From Methanomassiliicoccus sp. UBA6 (GTDB taxonomy: Archaea > Thermoplasmatota > Thermoplasmata > Methanomassiliicoccales > Methanomassiliicoccaceae), in contig DAVH01000047.1 in the NCBI GenBank assembly GCA_002508545.1, positions 1 to 51,858 of the forward strand: a stretch of 51,858 nucleotides of DNA, written 5' to 3'. Under the pieces are notes generated by a model. It had not been told where the DNA came from and searched no databases. It was given only the letters and a program-made list of their open reading frames with translations. The translations under genes and the position numbers were made by a program. Positions 41,153 through 50,242 of this stretch are shown piece after piece (within the stretch, counting starts at the first letter, position 1; each line of letters begins with the position of its first letter).

Positions 41153-41770
41153 GTGAGAATTGGGATATTGGGCTGTGAAGTATTGAAGAATGAGATAGAG
41201 ATGCTTACCGAAGGGGATCCGGAGGTCGTTCACCGAGAATATCTGGAGAGAGGGCTTCATGATTTTCCTGAGCGGCTCAGAGAGACGCTGGAGAAGAAGT
41301 TAAGCGACCTTGAAGGCAAGGTAGATGTCTTGTTTCTCGGTTATGCAGTCTGCAAGTCCTTGTATGATGTTCCTAAGACCTCCGGGTTCCCGGTGATCAT
41401 GCTGAGGGAAGAGGATTGCATCGGTTCGATCCTCGGCCCGGCAGAATATGTCGGCGAGCGATCAGCCTGCCCCGGAACATGGTTCTGCTCCCCCGGATGG
41501 GCAGAATGGGGACTTGATGCGGTTGTCAGCGATGAGCAGATCGAGGGCCTCGAGGAAATGGGCTTCGATAAGATGTACTTCGTCAAGAAAGAACTGGAAG
41601 GCTACTCTCGTTGTCTTTTCATAGACACCGGCGTAAGCGGTAGCGAAAAATACCTAGCCATGGCTGAAGACTTTGCCCATCGGACCGGATTGAGGTTGGA
41701 ATGCCGCAAAGGGGACTTGAGTTCCATAAAGGGCGCGTGGCGGAAGGTTAAGTCATTCTCCGATGGTTGA
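41153..41770 (+). CDS. DUF1638 protein associated with methylamine methyltransferases
   Basis: A 205-residue soluble protein of DUF1638, a family often encoded beside methylamine methyltransferase genes. Visible family features are the N-terminal I-G-I-L-G-C-E-V-L-K-N-E-I, then V-L-F-L-G-Y-A-V-C-K-S-L, the R-E-E-D-C-I-G-S-I-L-G segment and P-G-T-W-F-C-S-P-G-W. The conserved Cys residues may hold a metal. It starts with a GTG at 41153 after GGAAGGGAG. Linked to mtmCB by position; biochemical function not established. After it, 41771-41926 holds no gene and GC content rises again. Confidence 0.8.
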   Translation: MRIGILGCEVLKNEIEMLTEGDPEVVHREYLERGLHDFPERLRETLEKKLSDLEGKVDVLFLGYAVCKSLYDVPKTSGFPVIMLREEDCIGSILGPAEYVGERSACPGTWFCSPGWAEWGLDAVVSDEQIEGLEEMGFDKMYFVKKELEGYSRCLFIDTGVSGSEKYLAMAEDFAHRTGLRLECRKGDLSSIKGAWRKVKSFSDG

Positions 41771-41926
41771 TGACGCGCGGTCCAATTCGTGATAGAACAA
41801 CGAAAGACTTGTGCATCCTCCACCACGGAAAGGCAGGATCGGTCGCACATTACCGGCGAGGTGATTATCGGTTATCTGTTGTAATTGCATCATGTGGGGG
41901 TGGCACGATCAATGGCCGGTTCGGCC

Positions 41927-42904
41927 TTAGGCCGAGCTACGCTCCTTGCGCGCCCGGGCGACCACCTCGAACATCCCGCCCTTGGTGATGTCCACGATGC
42001 CGAACACCGCCACCGCCTCGTTCTTCCTCACGATCGGCACGACGACGACCGGCACCCCGCGGTAGGGGCCATAAGGCGAGACCTTCCTGACCGCGGCGCT
42101 CCGCTTCAGCGCCTCCTCCAGCACCGGGCCGGTGAAGTTCATGTCGACGATCTCCCCGTCCTCGCAGCGCACCCCGTAGTGGTTCCTGCTGCGCATGGTG
42201 ACCGGGAGGCGGCCCACGAGCTCGTGTACAGCGAGAGCGAGGCAGCGGAGGTCCTCAGCCTCGGTGTCGGCGCTGATCAGGCTGTTGGATATGCCGTCCC
42301 TCCAGCATGGCCGAGGGGAGTCGCTGAGCGACAGGGCAGCGGCCACCGCGCCCTTTTCCGCCGCCTCGTACGAGTTGCCGGTGCCTATGATGACGACATC
42401 GTTCTCCTCCAGGGTGAAGGCGGCGCGGACGGGGGCCAGGAGGGACGGATCAGGTTCCACATAGTCGCCCGGGAAAAGGAGCTTGCCGCCGTTGACCACG
42501 AGGGTGGTGGCGCCCATCGCTCCCATGCGGACCGCCTCGTCCCTCTGCTCGTACCCTGTCCCGATGCGGTCGGCCATGCCTTTGACCAGGACCGCGCAGT
42601 TCTCATCGGAGATGGTTAGTCCGTCGATGGTCACCGGCGTCACCGTGATGCCCGATCCCCTGAAGTTCTTGACCCCTCTCTCGGTGAGGACCGCCCCGAG
42701 CTTGGTGTTCTCGACCGAGCCCTCCCTGATCATCTTGTCAAGGATCGTGCGTGTACTACCCTCGCCGATCCCCAGGATCTGGGCGAGGGTCTTTCTCCCG
42801 ATGGGGCCCTTGGTGTTGATGACCGAGTACGTCTTCCAAACATGGTACAGAGAGAACTTGGGGTTTGGCCCTCCTCCCGAGTATGCCTGGAACTTCAGGA
42901 CCAT
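41927..42904 (-). CDS. HTH regulator fused to a DUF2111 domain (DUF4443-like)
   Basis: A 325-residue two-part protein. The N-terminal ~80 residues are a winged helix (L-A-Q-I-L-G-I-G-E-G-S-T-R-T-I-L-D-K-M-I-R-E-G). A middle domain (80-185) resembles archaeal DUF4443, and the C-terminal part (~190-320; M-R-S-R-N-H-Y-G-V-R-C-E-D-G, V-R-K-V-S-P-Y-G-P-Y-R-G-V-P-V-V-V-V-P-I) matches methanogen-associated DUF2111, probably a ligand domain. The inverted repeat at 42913-42929 sits nine bases before its start, between TATA and ATG, as expected for self-repression. The same repeat lies upstream of mcr and the 3867 corrinoid gene. It is therefore a candidate regulator of methanogenesis genes (inference). 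Confidence 0.75.
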   Translation of the reverse strand: MVLKFQAYSGGGPNPKFSLYHVWKTYSVINTKGPIGRKTLAQILGIGEGSTRTILDKMIREGSVENTKLGAVLTERGVKNFRGSGITVTPVTIDGLTISDENCAVLVKGMADRIGTGYEQRDEAVRMGAMGATTLVVNGGKLLFPGDYVEPDPSLLAPVRAAFTLEENDVVIIGTGNSYEAAEKGAVAAALSLSDSPRPCWRDGISNSLISADTEAEDLRCLALAVHELVGRLPVTMRSRNHYGVRCEDGEIVDMNFTGPVLEEALKRSAAVRKVSPYGPYRGVPVVVVPIVRKNEAVAVFGIVDITKGGMFEVVARARKERSSA

Positions 42905-42912
42905 ATGACCCT

Positions 42913-42929
42913 GGATGGATGCTCCATCC
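42913..42929. promoter_or_regulatory. Operator-like inverted repeat, site 3 (HTH-DUF2111 gene)
   Basis: GGATGGA-TGC-TCCATCC, a perfect 7-base inverted repeat with a 3-base centre, lies between a TATA-like TTTTTATATC (minus strand, 42948-42957) and the ATG at 42904. Binding here would block transcription, unlike the upstream positions at sites 1 and 2. Confidence 0.65.
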
Positions 42930-43070
42930 TAAATACCTTTCCAGCTTGATATAAAAAGGCTATCGACCGCCGATTTATTGTAAAAATGCTGCGCACATGC
43001 ATTGCTGCATGGCTCATGGAATGGATGCCATCAGCTGCCTGGATGGGAACCACAAGTGGGCGGGAACCCC

Positions 43071-45245
43071 TCACCCTTTCTTGTGGCGCAACACGAGGAC
43101 CGCGGCCACCAGCGCGACCGTCGCACCGATGATCCCGACGGCCCAAACCTCCACGCCGCCGAGGCCGGCATCGTTCTTGGACACGCTCAGCCCAGGTAAG
43201 ACCGTCGTCACACCGGCGGTCGCGTTGATGGTCAAGGTCGAGGTTCGGTAGCCTTCCTTGGTGATGCTGAGGACGTAGGGCCCGGAGGGGATGCCTGCGA
43301 TCTCGAAGCAGCCGTCCTTGTCCGTGGTCGCGGTCATGCCGTTGTCCAGCTCCACGACCGCGCCGGCTATCGCGTTGCCGTTCGCATCCCTTACCGTTCC
43401 AATTATCGAGCACTCGTTCCTTGTCGTGGTGAACTCGACCTCGGAGGCCATGAAGTTCCCCGCGAGATCGCTTCCCGAGACGGACACCTTATACGTTGTA
43501 TAGTAGGCGAGCGGGCCCGAGGGCGTGAATATGGCGTCATTGCCGTTCCACAAGATGGTGCCCGACACGCCCTCGACGACAATGCTCACCGAGTCCCGGT
43601 CCATAGGCTCGGAGAAGGTCACGGTGACCTTGGTGCTCACGGCCACGCCGCTACCGTTCGGGATGATGGTCGAGACCGGGGCGATCGTGTCCACGGTAAA
43701 CCTCAGTTGGTCAGACGATGTCTCGCCCTCGCTGTTGTGGGCGGTCACCACGATGCTGTGGTACCCGTCCTGCAGGTCCGGTAGCGATAAGACGGTGCTG
43801 GTCCCGGAGCTGATGACGGTGCCATTCAGGCTCACGGTGTAATGGGAGGCCCGGTGCCCTATCCACGATACGGTCACATCACTTCCGTTGAAGAACTCTC
43901 CCTCCGACGGCGAGATGATCACGACCGAAGGGCGGGTCGATGGATCATAGACGCTTGCATAGATGCTGCCGATCGAGGTGAAGTCCTCTCTGGCCTGCCA
44001 CACCGCTATGGCATAACCGGCCCCGTTCATCGCAAGAGCAGATTCGTAGCAGTCCTGGTCCGGCAGGGAGATCGTCTCATAGCCCTTCCAGGCTCCGCCG
44101 GCGTAGGTGTTGGCGACTATGGCCGAACCAGAGGGGCCGGATTGGCTCCAGACGGCGATGGTGTTGCCCGCGTCATCCATGGCCACCTGGCAGGGGAGGG
44201 AATGGCGCGCCGGGTCAGAGATCACGCTCGTGGTACCCCAGGCTCCGTCAGACCATGTGAGGGCGCGGATGACAGAATAATCATTGACGAACTGCTTCCA
44301 GGCGACCACGGCATCTCCACCTGGACCGATCGCCACCTCCGGATCGGCGCCACCGTCCACGGCGACCGCGATTTTCTGAGGGGTTCCCCATGAGCCGTCC
44401 GTGCAAATGACCGCGACCAGGCTGTATGCGGCTCCATTGTTCTGATTCCATGCCATTATGCCGTTCCCAGCGCCGTCCAGCGCGACGTGGCAGCCGAAGC
44501 AGTCGATCATGGCGTCAGAGAACGTACGGATGTCGCTCCAGGTTCCGTCGGAATAGGTGACGGAATCGATCGTGACCCGCATCCCCTGCCTCTGAGACCA
44601 GACGATCATGGCGCCTCCATCCCCGTCGGCCACTATCTGGGGGGACAGGGCGCGGCCAGGATCCAACGAGATCCGCGTGGGGCCCTCCAAGACCTCACCC
44701 GACAACACGCTGGCATAAATGTACGACCATTCCTGCTCGTCCTGGAGCCACGTGATGATGGCCTTCTTGTCGCTGTCGATGATGGCCTGGGGCATGAAGG
44801 CGCGCCCGCCCTCCGGAGAGACGGGCCGCGCGGTCCCCCAGGTGCCGTCGATGTAGGTGCATGCGTAGATGACGTAGCCAGGAGAGACCGTCTGCTGCCA
44901 TACGATCACCGCGTCCCCGTCATCATTCATCTCCACCTCGACGTAATTGGCCTGCGTTGGCATCGACGAGATGGTGGTCACCTCTCCCCAGGCCCCGTCC
45001 GAGAACAAGCGGGCGTTGACCTGAGAGGAGGTGCCGTCCCCGCTCACCCATGCGGTGATGATGTCCCCATCATCGTTCATCGCCACCCGGGGAGCGGTGG
45101 CGCCCGGGCGGACGACCCCTTCTTGGAGCACCAGAGGCTCGCCCCAAGCCTCTGTTCCAGATGCCCTGGCGCCGCTCGTCAGCACGATGCAAGATGAAGC
45201 GATCAATATAACGCACAATAGCAATACTTTCCATTGCCCATTCAT
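43071..45245 (-). CDS. Large secreted/cell-surface protein with beta-repeat and Ig-like domains
   Basis: A 724-residue surface protein. A signal peptide (W-K-V-L-L-L-C-V-I-L-I-A-S-S-C-I-V-L) leads into about eight repeats (~40-430) of the pattern W-G ... V-A-M-D-D-x-G-x-x-I-x-V-W-x-Q, likely a beta-propeller. Ig-like domains follow (~440-530, with V-V-I-I-S-P-S-E-G-E-F-F-N-G-S-D-V-T), then a Big-5-type domain (T-V-T-F-S-E-P-M-D) and a carboxypeptidase-regulatory-like domain (G-T-V-R-D-A-N-G-N-A-I-A-G-A-V-V-E). A C-terminal membrane span ends in R-H-K-K-G. Probable envelope or adhesion protein. The 335-base gap upstream to atwA holds only promoter-like A/T stretches. Confidence 0.8.
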   Translation of the reverse strand: MNGQWKVLLLCVILIASSCIVLTSGARASGTEAWGEPLVLQEGVVRPGATAPRVAMNDDGDIITAWVSGDGTSSQVNARLFSDGAWGEVTTISSMPTQANYVEVEMNDDGDAVIVWQQTVSPGYVIYACTYIDGTWGTARPVSPEGGRAFMPQAIIDSDKKAIITWLQDEQEWSYIYASVLSGEVLEGPTRISLDPGRALSPQIVADGDGGAMIVWSQRQGMRVTIDSVTYSDGTWSDIRTFSDAMIDCFGCHVALDGAGNGIMAWNQNNGAAYSLVAVICTDGSWGTPQKIAVAVDGGADPEVAIGPGGDAVVAWKQFVNDYSVIRALTWSDGAWGTTSVISDPARHSLPCQVAMDDAGNTIAVWSQSGPSGSAIVANTYAGGAWKGYETISLPDQDCYESALAMNGAGYAIAVWQAREDFTSIGSIYASVYDPSTRPSVVIISPSEGEFFNGSDVTVSWIGHRASHYTVSLNGTVISSGTSTVLSLPDLQDGYHSIVVTAHNSEGETSSDQLRFTVDTIAPVSTIIPNGSGVAVSTKVTVTFSEPMDRDSVSIVVEGVSGTILWNGNDAIFTPSGPLAYYTTYKVSVSGSDLAGNFMASEVEFTTTRNECSIIGTVRDANGNAIAGAVVELDNGMTATTDKDGCFEIAGIPSGPYVLSITKEGYRTSTLTINATAGVTTVLPGLSVSKNDAGLGGVEVWAVGIIGATVALVAAVLVLRHKKG

Positions 45246-45548
45246 CCACTATCCCTCTCCGCCCCTATCTTATTATTTTCACAATATTTATTAAATCCCT
45301 CTATTCAGAGCACATGTAGGATGACCAGCACATCAAGGGTGAGCGATCATATTCAAGGGAAGCGATCGCATGGCGCTCGACGATCACGATCTGACTTCTG
45401 ATATTCCGCGAGCGAAAAAGGAGCATATTGGAACTATCGTTAAGGGACTGGCATGCCGTATGCTCGGGGTTGGTCCTGAGATATAAGGGCGAAAACTAAT
45501 AAATGATTGGTACGCTAGACCGTTAAAGCCCGCCCCGCGACGAAAGGC

Positions 45549-45556
45549 TTTATAGT
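45549..45556 (+). promoter_or_regulatory. TATA-like element of atwA
   Basis: CTTTATAG lies 25-32 bases before the ATG at 45581, with no Shine-Dalgarno sequence. A leaderless atwA transcript is likely. Confidence 0.45.
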
Positions 45557-45580
45557 GTTAAGAGAGGTTGCTGGTTCAAT

Positions 45581-47206
45581 ATGGCGCCGGAATCCGAGGA
45601 TTTTGTACTCATCAAGAACGTTAGCAAGAAGTTTGGCGGTAATTATGTTCTGCGCGACGTGAGTGCTACCATAGGTTCAGGGGAGATATTGGGTCTCATC
45701 GGAAGGAGCGGCGCCGGTAAATCCGTGCTCATCAACATGCTCAGGGGCTCCCCGGACTACCGCCCGGATGCTGGCAAGGTCATCTACCGCTTCAACTCCT
45801 GCTCCGCCTGCGGGTGGACGGAGCTGCCGTTCGAGGGTGCCAAGTGCGGCAAGTGCGGCAGGGACATGGAGATCAAGGAGGTCGATTTCTGGGCGCTCGA
45901 TGACGATGACCCTTTGAAGTCCCAGATCCGCAGGCGGATCGCCATCATGCTGCAGAGGACCTTCGCTCTCTTCGGCGAGATGACGGTGATCGAGAACATC
46001 TTCGAGGCGCTGGGGGAGCAGATGCCGGAGAAGGAGAAGATCGACCGGGCGCTGGAGCTCCTCAAGATGGTCAAGCTGGACCACCGCGTTACGCATATCG
46101 CCAGGGACCTGTCGGGAGGGGAGAAGCAGAGGTGCGTGCTCGCTCGGCAGCTCGCCAAGGACCCCATCCTGTTCCTCGCGGACGAGCCGACCGGTACGCT
46201 GGACCCCCAGACCGCGGACATCGTGCACAACGTGCTGGTGGACGCGGTGCGCTCCAAGGGCATGGCCATGGTGGTCACCTCCCACTGGCCCAAGGCCATC
46301 AACTCCATGGCGGACCGGGCGATCTGGCTGGAGTCGGGCGAGATGATGAAGATCGGGAAGCCGGAGGACGTCACCACCGAGTTCACCGTGGGCTTCGACC
46401 TGCGGACCGAGGACAAGGTGGACATCGGCCAGCCGCTGGTCAAGATCGAGAACGCCAAGCGCTACTATTATTCGTACACCCGGGGAGTGGTCAAGGCGGT
46501 GGACGACGTCTCCCTCACCGTCGGGGAGAAGGAGATAGTCGGGCTCGTCGGCCTGTCGGGCGCGGGCAAGACCACCCTCTCCAGGATGATCGCCGGGATA
46601 TGCGAGCCGTCGGGAGGCAAGGTCGCCGTCAGGGTCGGCGATGACTGGGTGAACATGGCCGAACCCGGGCCGGAGGGCAAGGGAAGGGCGACCCAGTACA
46701 TCGGACTGCTCCACCAGGAGTTCTCCCTCTATCCGTTCGATACCGTGCTGCAGAACCTCACCGTGTGCATCGGGGTGAACCTCCCGGCCGAGCTGGCCAA
46801 GATGAAGGTCATCCAAGTGCTCCTGGGAGTGGGCTTCACCCGCTTCGAGGTGGAGCGCATCCTTTACGCTTACCCGGACAACCTCTCGGTGGGGGAGAAG
46901 CAGAGGGTGGCCCTGGCCCAGGTCCTGATCAAGGAACCTAGGCTGGTGATCCTTGACGAGCCGACGGGGACCATGGACCCCATCACCAAGCTGGCGGTAG
47001 CGCGCTCGGTGCTCTCCTCCCGTAAGGAGCTGGGGGAAACCTTCCTTATAGTATCTCACGATATGGACTTCGTCATCAACTGCTGCGACCGCGCGGTGCT
47101 GATGAAGGACGGTAAGATCGTGGTGATCGGCGAGCCCAAGAAGATCGTGGAACACCTTACCGCCCGGGAAACCGAGATCATGTTCGGGGGCGGTGCGGAA
47201 GAGTGA
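45581..47206 (+). CDS. atwA: Methyl-coenzyme M reductase activation component A2
   Basis: AtwA (A2), 541 residues, a soluble protein with two ABC ATPase domains required for ATP-dependent reductive activation of MCR. Domain 1 has Walker A GRSGAGKS (41-48), signature LSGGEKQR and Walker B F-L-A-D-E-P-T-G. Domain 2 has G-L-S-G-A-G-K-T, L-S-V-G-E-K-Q-R and V-I-L-D-E-P-T-G. A zinc-ribbon-like insertion with C74, C77, C89 and C92 follows the first Walker A, typical of A2. There are no membrane segments, so it is not a transporter. Coupled to mcrC by a GTGA overlap. Confidence 0.95.
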   Translation: MAPESEDFVLIKNVSKKFGGNYVLRDVSATIGSGEILGLIGRSGAGKSVLINMLRGSPDYRPDAGKVIYRFNSCSACGWTELPFEGAKCGKCGRDMEIKEVDFWALDDDDPLKSQIRRRIAIMLQRTFALFGEMTVIENIFEALGEQMPEKEKIDRALELLKMVKLDHRVTHIARDLSGGEKQRCVLARQLAKDPILFLADEPTGTLDPQTADIVHNVLVDAVRSKGMAMVVTSHWPKAINSMADRAIWLESGEMMKIGKPEDVTTEFTVGFDLRTEDKVDIGQPLVKIENAKRYYYSYTRGVVKAVDDVSLTVGEKEIVGLVGLSGAGKTTLSRMIAGICEPSGGKVAVRVGDDWVNMAEPGPEGKGRATQYIGLLHQEFSLYPFDTVLQNLTVCIGVNLPAELAKMKVIQVLLGVGFTRFEVERILYAYPDNLSVGEKQRVALAQVLIKEPRLVILDEPTGTMDPITKLAVARSVLSSRKELGETFLIVSHDMDFVINCCDRAVLMKDGKIVVIGEPKKIVEHLTARETEIMFGGGAEE

Positions 47207-47805
47207 AGGATCGGATAGGAAGGCATCTCAGCTTCGTGGAGTGCCGGGAGTCCAGGGGACTGGGCGTCGGTGGGGGACTGGCCCAGCGGGCCACCATATC
47301 GGAGAGCGGGCGGGACGTAGTGGCGGTGGCCATGGGTCCCGGGAAGAGGCACATCACCAAGCCGGTGTGCGAGATCACCTACGCCCTCCGGGAGGAAGGG
47401 ATCGACACCAGCGTCATCGTCGTCAACGCCGGCTCGGGCGTACCGAGCGATGCGCCGGACGTCAGCACGGGATCGATATTTGGCCTCGACCAGATCGAGA
47501 TCGACCGCATTCAGCAGTTCAAGCTCGCGCTCATTCACCTGGGGAACGTCCGGAACCACATCATCTACAAGGCCAGGCTCATCCTCAGGAACGTCGACCT
47601 GCCCGCGGTGATCGTCTGCCAGGCCCCGGTGGACTTCGAGGACTTCGCCCGCATCGGGGTGAAGACGCGCCTGGTCATGCCCCGCAAGGAGGACATCGGT
47701 ACCAAGGGCACCATCGTCGACATCGTCACCGGCGTGGTCCGGGGGACCACATCTCCGCAGCACAAGCTGGACGAGATCGTGTCCAAGGTCCGCAGGAACC
47801 TCTGA
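47203..47805 (+). CDS. mcrC: Methyl-coenzyme M reductase operon protein C
   Basis: McrC, 200 residues, a protein of the MCR activation complex. Diagnostic segments are C-R-E-S-R-G-L-G-V-G-G-G-L-A-Q-R, the G-P-G-K-R-H-I-T-K-P-V-C-E-I-T region, V-N-A-G-S-G-V-P-S-D-A-P and F-E-D-F-A-R-I-G-V-K-T-R. Start is the GTG at 47203, overlapping the atwA stop. In many methanogens mcrC lies inside mcrBDCGA; here it is ~29 kb away with atwA, linking it to activation rather than subunit synthesis. Confidence 0.95.
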   Translation: MKDRIGRHLSFVECRESRGLGVGGGLAQRATISESGRDVVAVAMGPGKRHITKPVCEITYALREEGIDTSVIVVNAGSGVPSDAPDVSTGSIFGLDQIEIDRIQQFKLALIHLGNVRNHIIYKARLILRNVDLPAVIVCQAPVDFEDFARIGVKTRLVMPRKEDIGTKGTIVDIVTGVVRGTTSPQHKLDEIVSKVRRNL

Positions 47806-47808
47806 GCC

Positions 47809-48375
47809 TCATTCCACGAGATCGAACCCGACCAGATGGGTCCACATGTTCGGTCCGGCGAAGCCGAGAAGCTCGCGGAGGTAGTCGTCGGAGAGCGTGG
47901 ACATGCTTCCCGAGGTCACCCTGGTGATGCCCGGGACGTCGTCAAGGTAATCGAAGCTGATCTCGTCGATCAGGAAGTATGGCTCCCCGTGGATCTCTAC
48001 ATCGGTATGCATGATGAAGTCCTCGGACAGGAACTTGGTGTCCGGCTTCTCCTCGAGGATCTTCTCCCGCTGCTCCGGGGTGACGTACTCGCCCAGGACC
48101 TGGCCCTTCTGGTCCATCATGTACAGCAAGCCCTTGTTGTCGACCAGCAGCTGGGCGTTGCCGATGATGACCAGCGAGACCTCTCGGCCCAGCGCCTCCC
48201 ACACGCCGCGGTTGACGAAGGGCATCAGCCCCCCGCAGGCCCCGTTCTTCTCCGCCTGGACCTCCAGGTTGGTGACCTTCTCCTTCAAGGCCGGGTCTAG
48301 GAACTTCACTTCCATTACCCCAGGTATCTCCCTGACCTTGTCCTCGACCGCCGCCAGGATGCCCTCTCGGTCCAT
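47809..48375 (-). CDS. Conserved hypothetical protein between mcrC and mmp3
   Basis: A 188-residue soluble acidic protein I do not recognise. It is mixed alpha/beta with no signal or membrane segment; notable stretches are V-S-L-V-I-I-G-N-A-Q-L-L-V-D-N-K-G-L and D-T-K-F-L-S-E-D-F-I-M-H-T-D. A lone Cys (G-A-C-G-G) lies near residue 42. The ATG at 48375 follows GGAGAGG. It is convergent with mcrC (stops three bases apart) and divergent from mmp3. Context among MCR-maturation genes makes a related role possible; it does not fit marker protein 17 as I remember that family. Confidence 0.65.
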   Translation of the reverse strand: MDREGILAAVEDKVREIPGVMEVKFLDPALKEKVTNLEVQAEKNGACGGLMPFVNRGVWEALGREVSLVIIGNAQLLVDNKGLLYMMDQKGQVLGEYVTPEQREKILEEKPDTKFLSEDFIMHTDVEIHGEPYFLIDEISFDYLDDVPGITRVTSGSMSTLSDDYLRELLGFAGPNMWTHLVGFDLVE

Positions 48376-48508
48376 CGTGCCTCTCCGTCAGGCTCCATTG
48401 GGTTACCGCGCCCTTAATGGTTTTCCTCATTGGATATAGCATCCTGCCAGGCGGTCAGAGTACGGGGATAAGGATATCTACCCCCATTCACTTTATCAAT
48501 GGGACCAG

Positions 48509-50242
48509 ATGTTTCTGAAGGTTAACGGCACGGAAAGGCAGGTCAGCGAGAACGCACGGCTGGGTGATGTCATCGCCGGGGAGCCCTACGAGCCCGGGGC
48601 GATGATAGCGGTCGCCCGTTCAGCAAGCTCCATACAAAAGGAGACCAACGAGTTCGAGCTGGTGACATCCAAGGGCTCCCTGTTCCTGCGCCTCAACGGG
48701 TCGGAGTTCGCGGAGCGGTGGAGAGAGCTGGTCCCCCAGATAATCGGCAGCACCGTGAGATGGCAGAGCAGCAAGGTGCTGGCGGTGGGCTCGTTCCCCA
48801 CGTCCCTGGAGGTCGACCGGGGCCGGTACCACTACTCTAAGTACGATTGCTACTTCTCCCTGGGAGGGTTCGACAACCGCTCCACTTACATGATGATCGC
48901 CAAGATCGATCACGACGGAAGCTACGGCACGGCGGAGGGCAAGATCGGAAGGATTACCCGCGGCCGGCACCTGCTGAGGGAGATCGACGAGGGGGAGACG
49001 ATCATCGACATCCACCCGGTGGTGCTGGAGATGTCAGGCAAGGACGCCTTCGCCACCACGGACCTGGACCTCCGGCTGGAGGACGGGATGTCGGTGGAGA
49101 CCTGCGTGCGGGTCACCCTCGACCGCCGCTCCCCCGTCAGCTGCGAGCAGTTCCTGGTCGTCGCCGGCAGCGGCCGGCTGGACATCACCGACCGGACCAC
49201 CACGTACTCGGCCAACTCGAAACGAATGGACGTCACCTTGGTCCCGGAGCATGTAGAGGTAAGGCAGGAGGGCGACGTGACCGTCCGCCACGAGGGCGCC
49301 TTCACCGGCCGCATATACTTCTACCGCAAGCGACGGCAGCTGTCGCCGGCGCATAATCTCGTGGGAAAGGTCACCGCCGGCCAGGAGCTGGTCCGGCTGG
49401 CACCCCAGGGATCGTACATCACCGTTCTCACAACCCCGGCGAGGATAATGACCATCGGGATGACCCAGAAGGACGCTCAGGCGTTCCTCGAGGCCAAGGG
49501 GCTCAGGCAGAAGAGGACCGGGCTCACGGACGACCACGCGCTGGTGGGCGAGCAGGAGCCGGAGCTGACGATGGAGATACCGGACGGGGCCGAGGTGGAG
49601 ACCTTCGGCGTCCTGCCGGAGAAGGTCTCGGTCTGGGAGTTCGACGACGAGAGGGCGCCGAAGACCTCGCACTACCTGAGAAAGATGACCGGCCTGGACC
49701 ACAAGCCGATCGGGACGATGAAGGTCTTCTTCACCTATCCGGAAATGCCCATGATCACCTTTGTCGGCAACGCCAAGGAGGCCGCTGTCCTCCTGCCGGA
49801 GAACCCCTTCCAGGACGAGTCCCCCAGGGGCCAGGTGGGCATCACCAACATGTCCCGGCCCAGCCGGGGGACGATCGGCATTCGGCTGGAGGGGAGCGCG
49901 GAGTTCGGTCCCACCGGTGAGGAGCGCTACGGGACCAATGTCGTCGGCAGGGTCCTCTCGGACATCGAGGTCCTGATGAAGGGCATCAAGGACGGGGACA
50001 TCATCTATCTGCGGGAGCGCAGGCCGGGGGAGGAGTTCGAGCCCCAGGCGGCCGAGGCGCCGAGGAAGCAGGAGCTGAGCCTGGACGAGATCTCGGAGAT
50101 CGCCCGCATGGCCGAGTTCGTGGAGCATGCGCCTCCCGCCGGTCCGTTCCAGGGAGCGGCCAGCGAGACCGCCAGGACCTCGGAGAAGAAAGAAGGCAAG
50201 AAGGGGGGAAGGCCACGAGCGAAGAGACCGAAACAAGAATGA
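48509..50242 (+). CDS. mmp3: Methanogenesis marker protein 3
   Basis: Marker protein 3, 577 residues, of a family found in methanogens and linked to MCR activation or maturation. A ubiquitin-like N-terminus (MFLKVNGTERQVSENARLGD) precedes a long beta-rich middle, including the stretch Y-S-K-Y-D-C-Y-F-S-L-G-G-F-D-N-R-S-T-Y. A C-terminal cyclophilin-like part follows (I-T-N-M-S-R-P-S-R-G-T-I-G-I-R-L), and then a low-complexity Lys/Arg/Glu-rich tail (~530-577). It is the first gene of mmp3-mmp6-mmp5-mmp15, all joined by ATGA overlaps. Confidence 0.9.
   Translation: MFLKVNGTERQVSENARLGDVIAGEPYEPGAMIAVARSASSIQKETNEFELVTSKGSLFLRLNGSEFAERWRELVPQIIGSTVRWQSSKVLAVGSFPTSLEVDRGRYHYSKYDCYFSLGGFDNRSTYMMIAKIDHDGSYGTAEGKIGRITRGRHLLREIDEGETIIDIHPVVLEMSGKDAFATTDLDLRLEDGMSVETCVRVTLDRRSPVSCEQFLVVAGSGRLDITDRTTTYSANSKRMDVTLVPEHVEVRQEGDVTVRHEGAFTGRIYFYRKRRQLSPAHNLVGKVTAGQELVRLAPQGSYITVLTTPARIMTIGMTQKDAQAFLEAKGLRQKRTGLTDDHALVGEQEPELTMEIPDGAEVETFGVLPEKVSVWEFDDERAPKTSHYLRKMTGLDHKPIGTMKVFFTYPEMPMITFVGNAKEAAVLLPENPFQDESPRGQVGITNMSRPSRGTIGIRLEGSAEFGPTGEERYGTNVVGRVLSDIEVLMKGIKDGDIIYLRERRPGEEFEPQAAEAPRKQELSLDEISEIARMAEFVEHAPPAGPFQGAASETARTSEKKEGKKGGRPRAKRPKQE

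Noticed and set aside
42895..43413. 172-codon minus-strand frame between the HTH-DUF2111 and surface-protein genes
   Set aside because: Overlaps the 3' end of the surface-protein gene in another phase and runs over the regulator promoter; translation is Arg-rich and shadow-like.
45677..47155. 492-codon minus-strand frame within atwA
   Set aside because: Shadow of the atwA codons; no recognisable domain.
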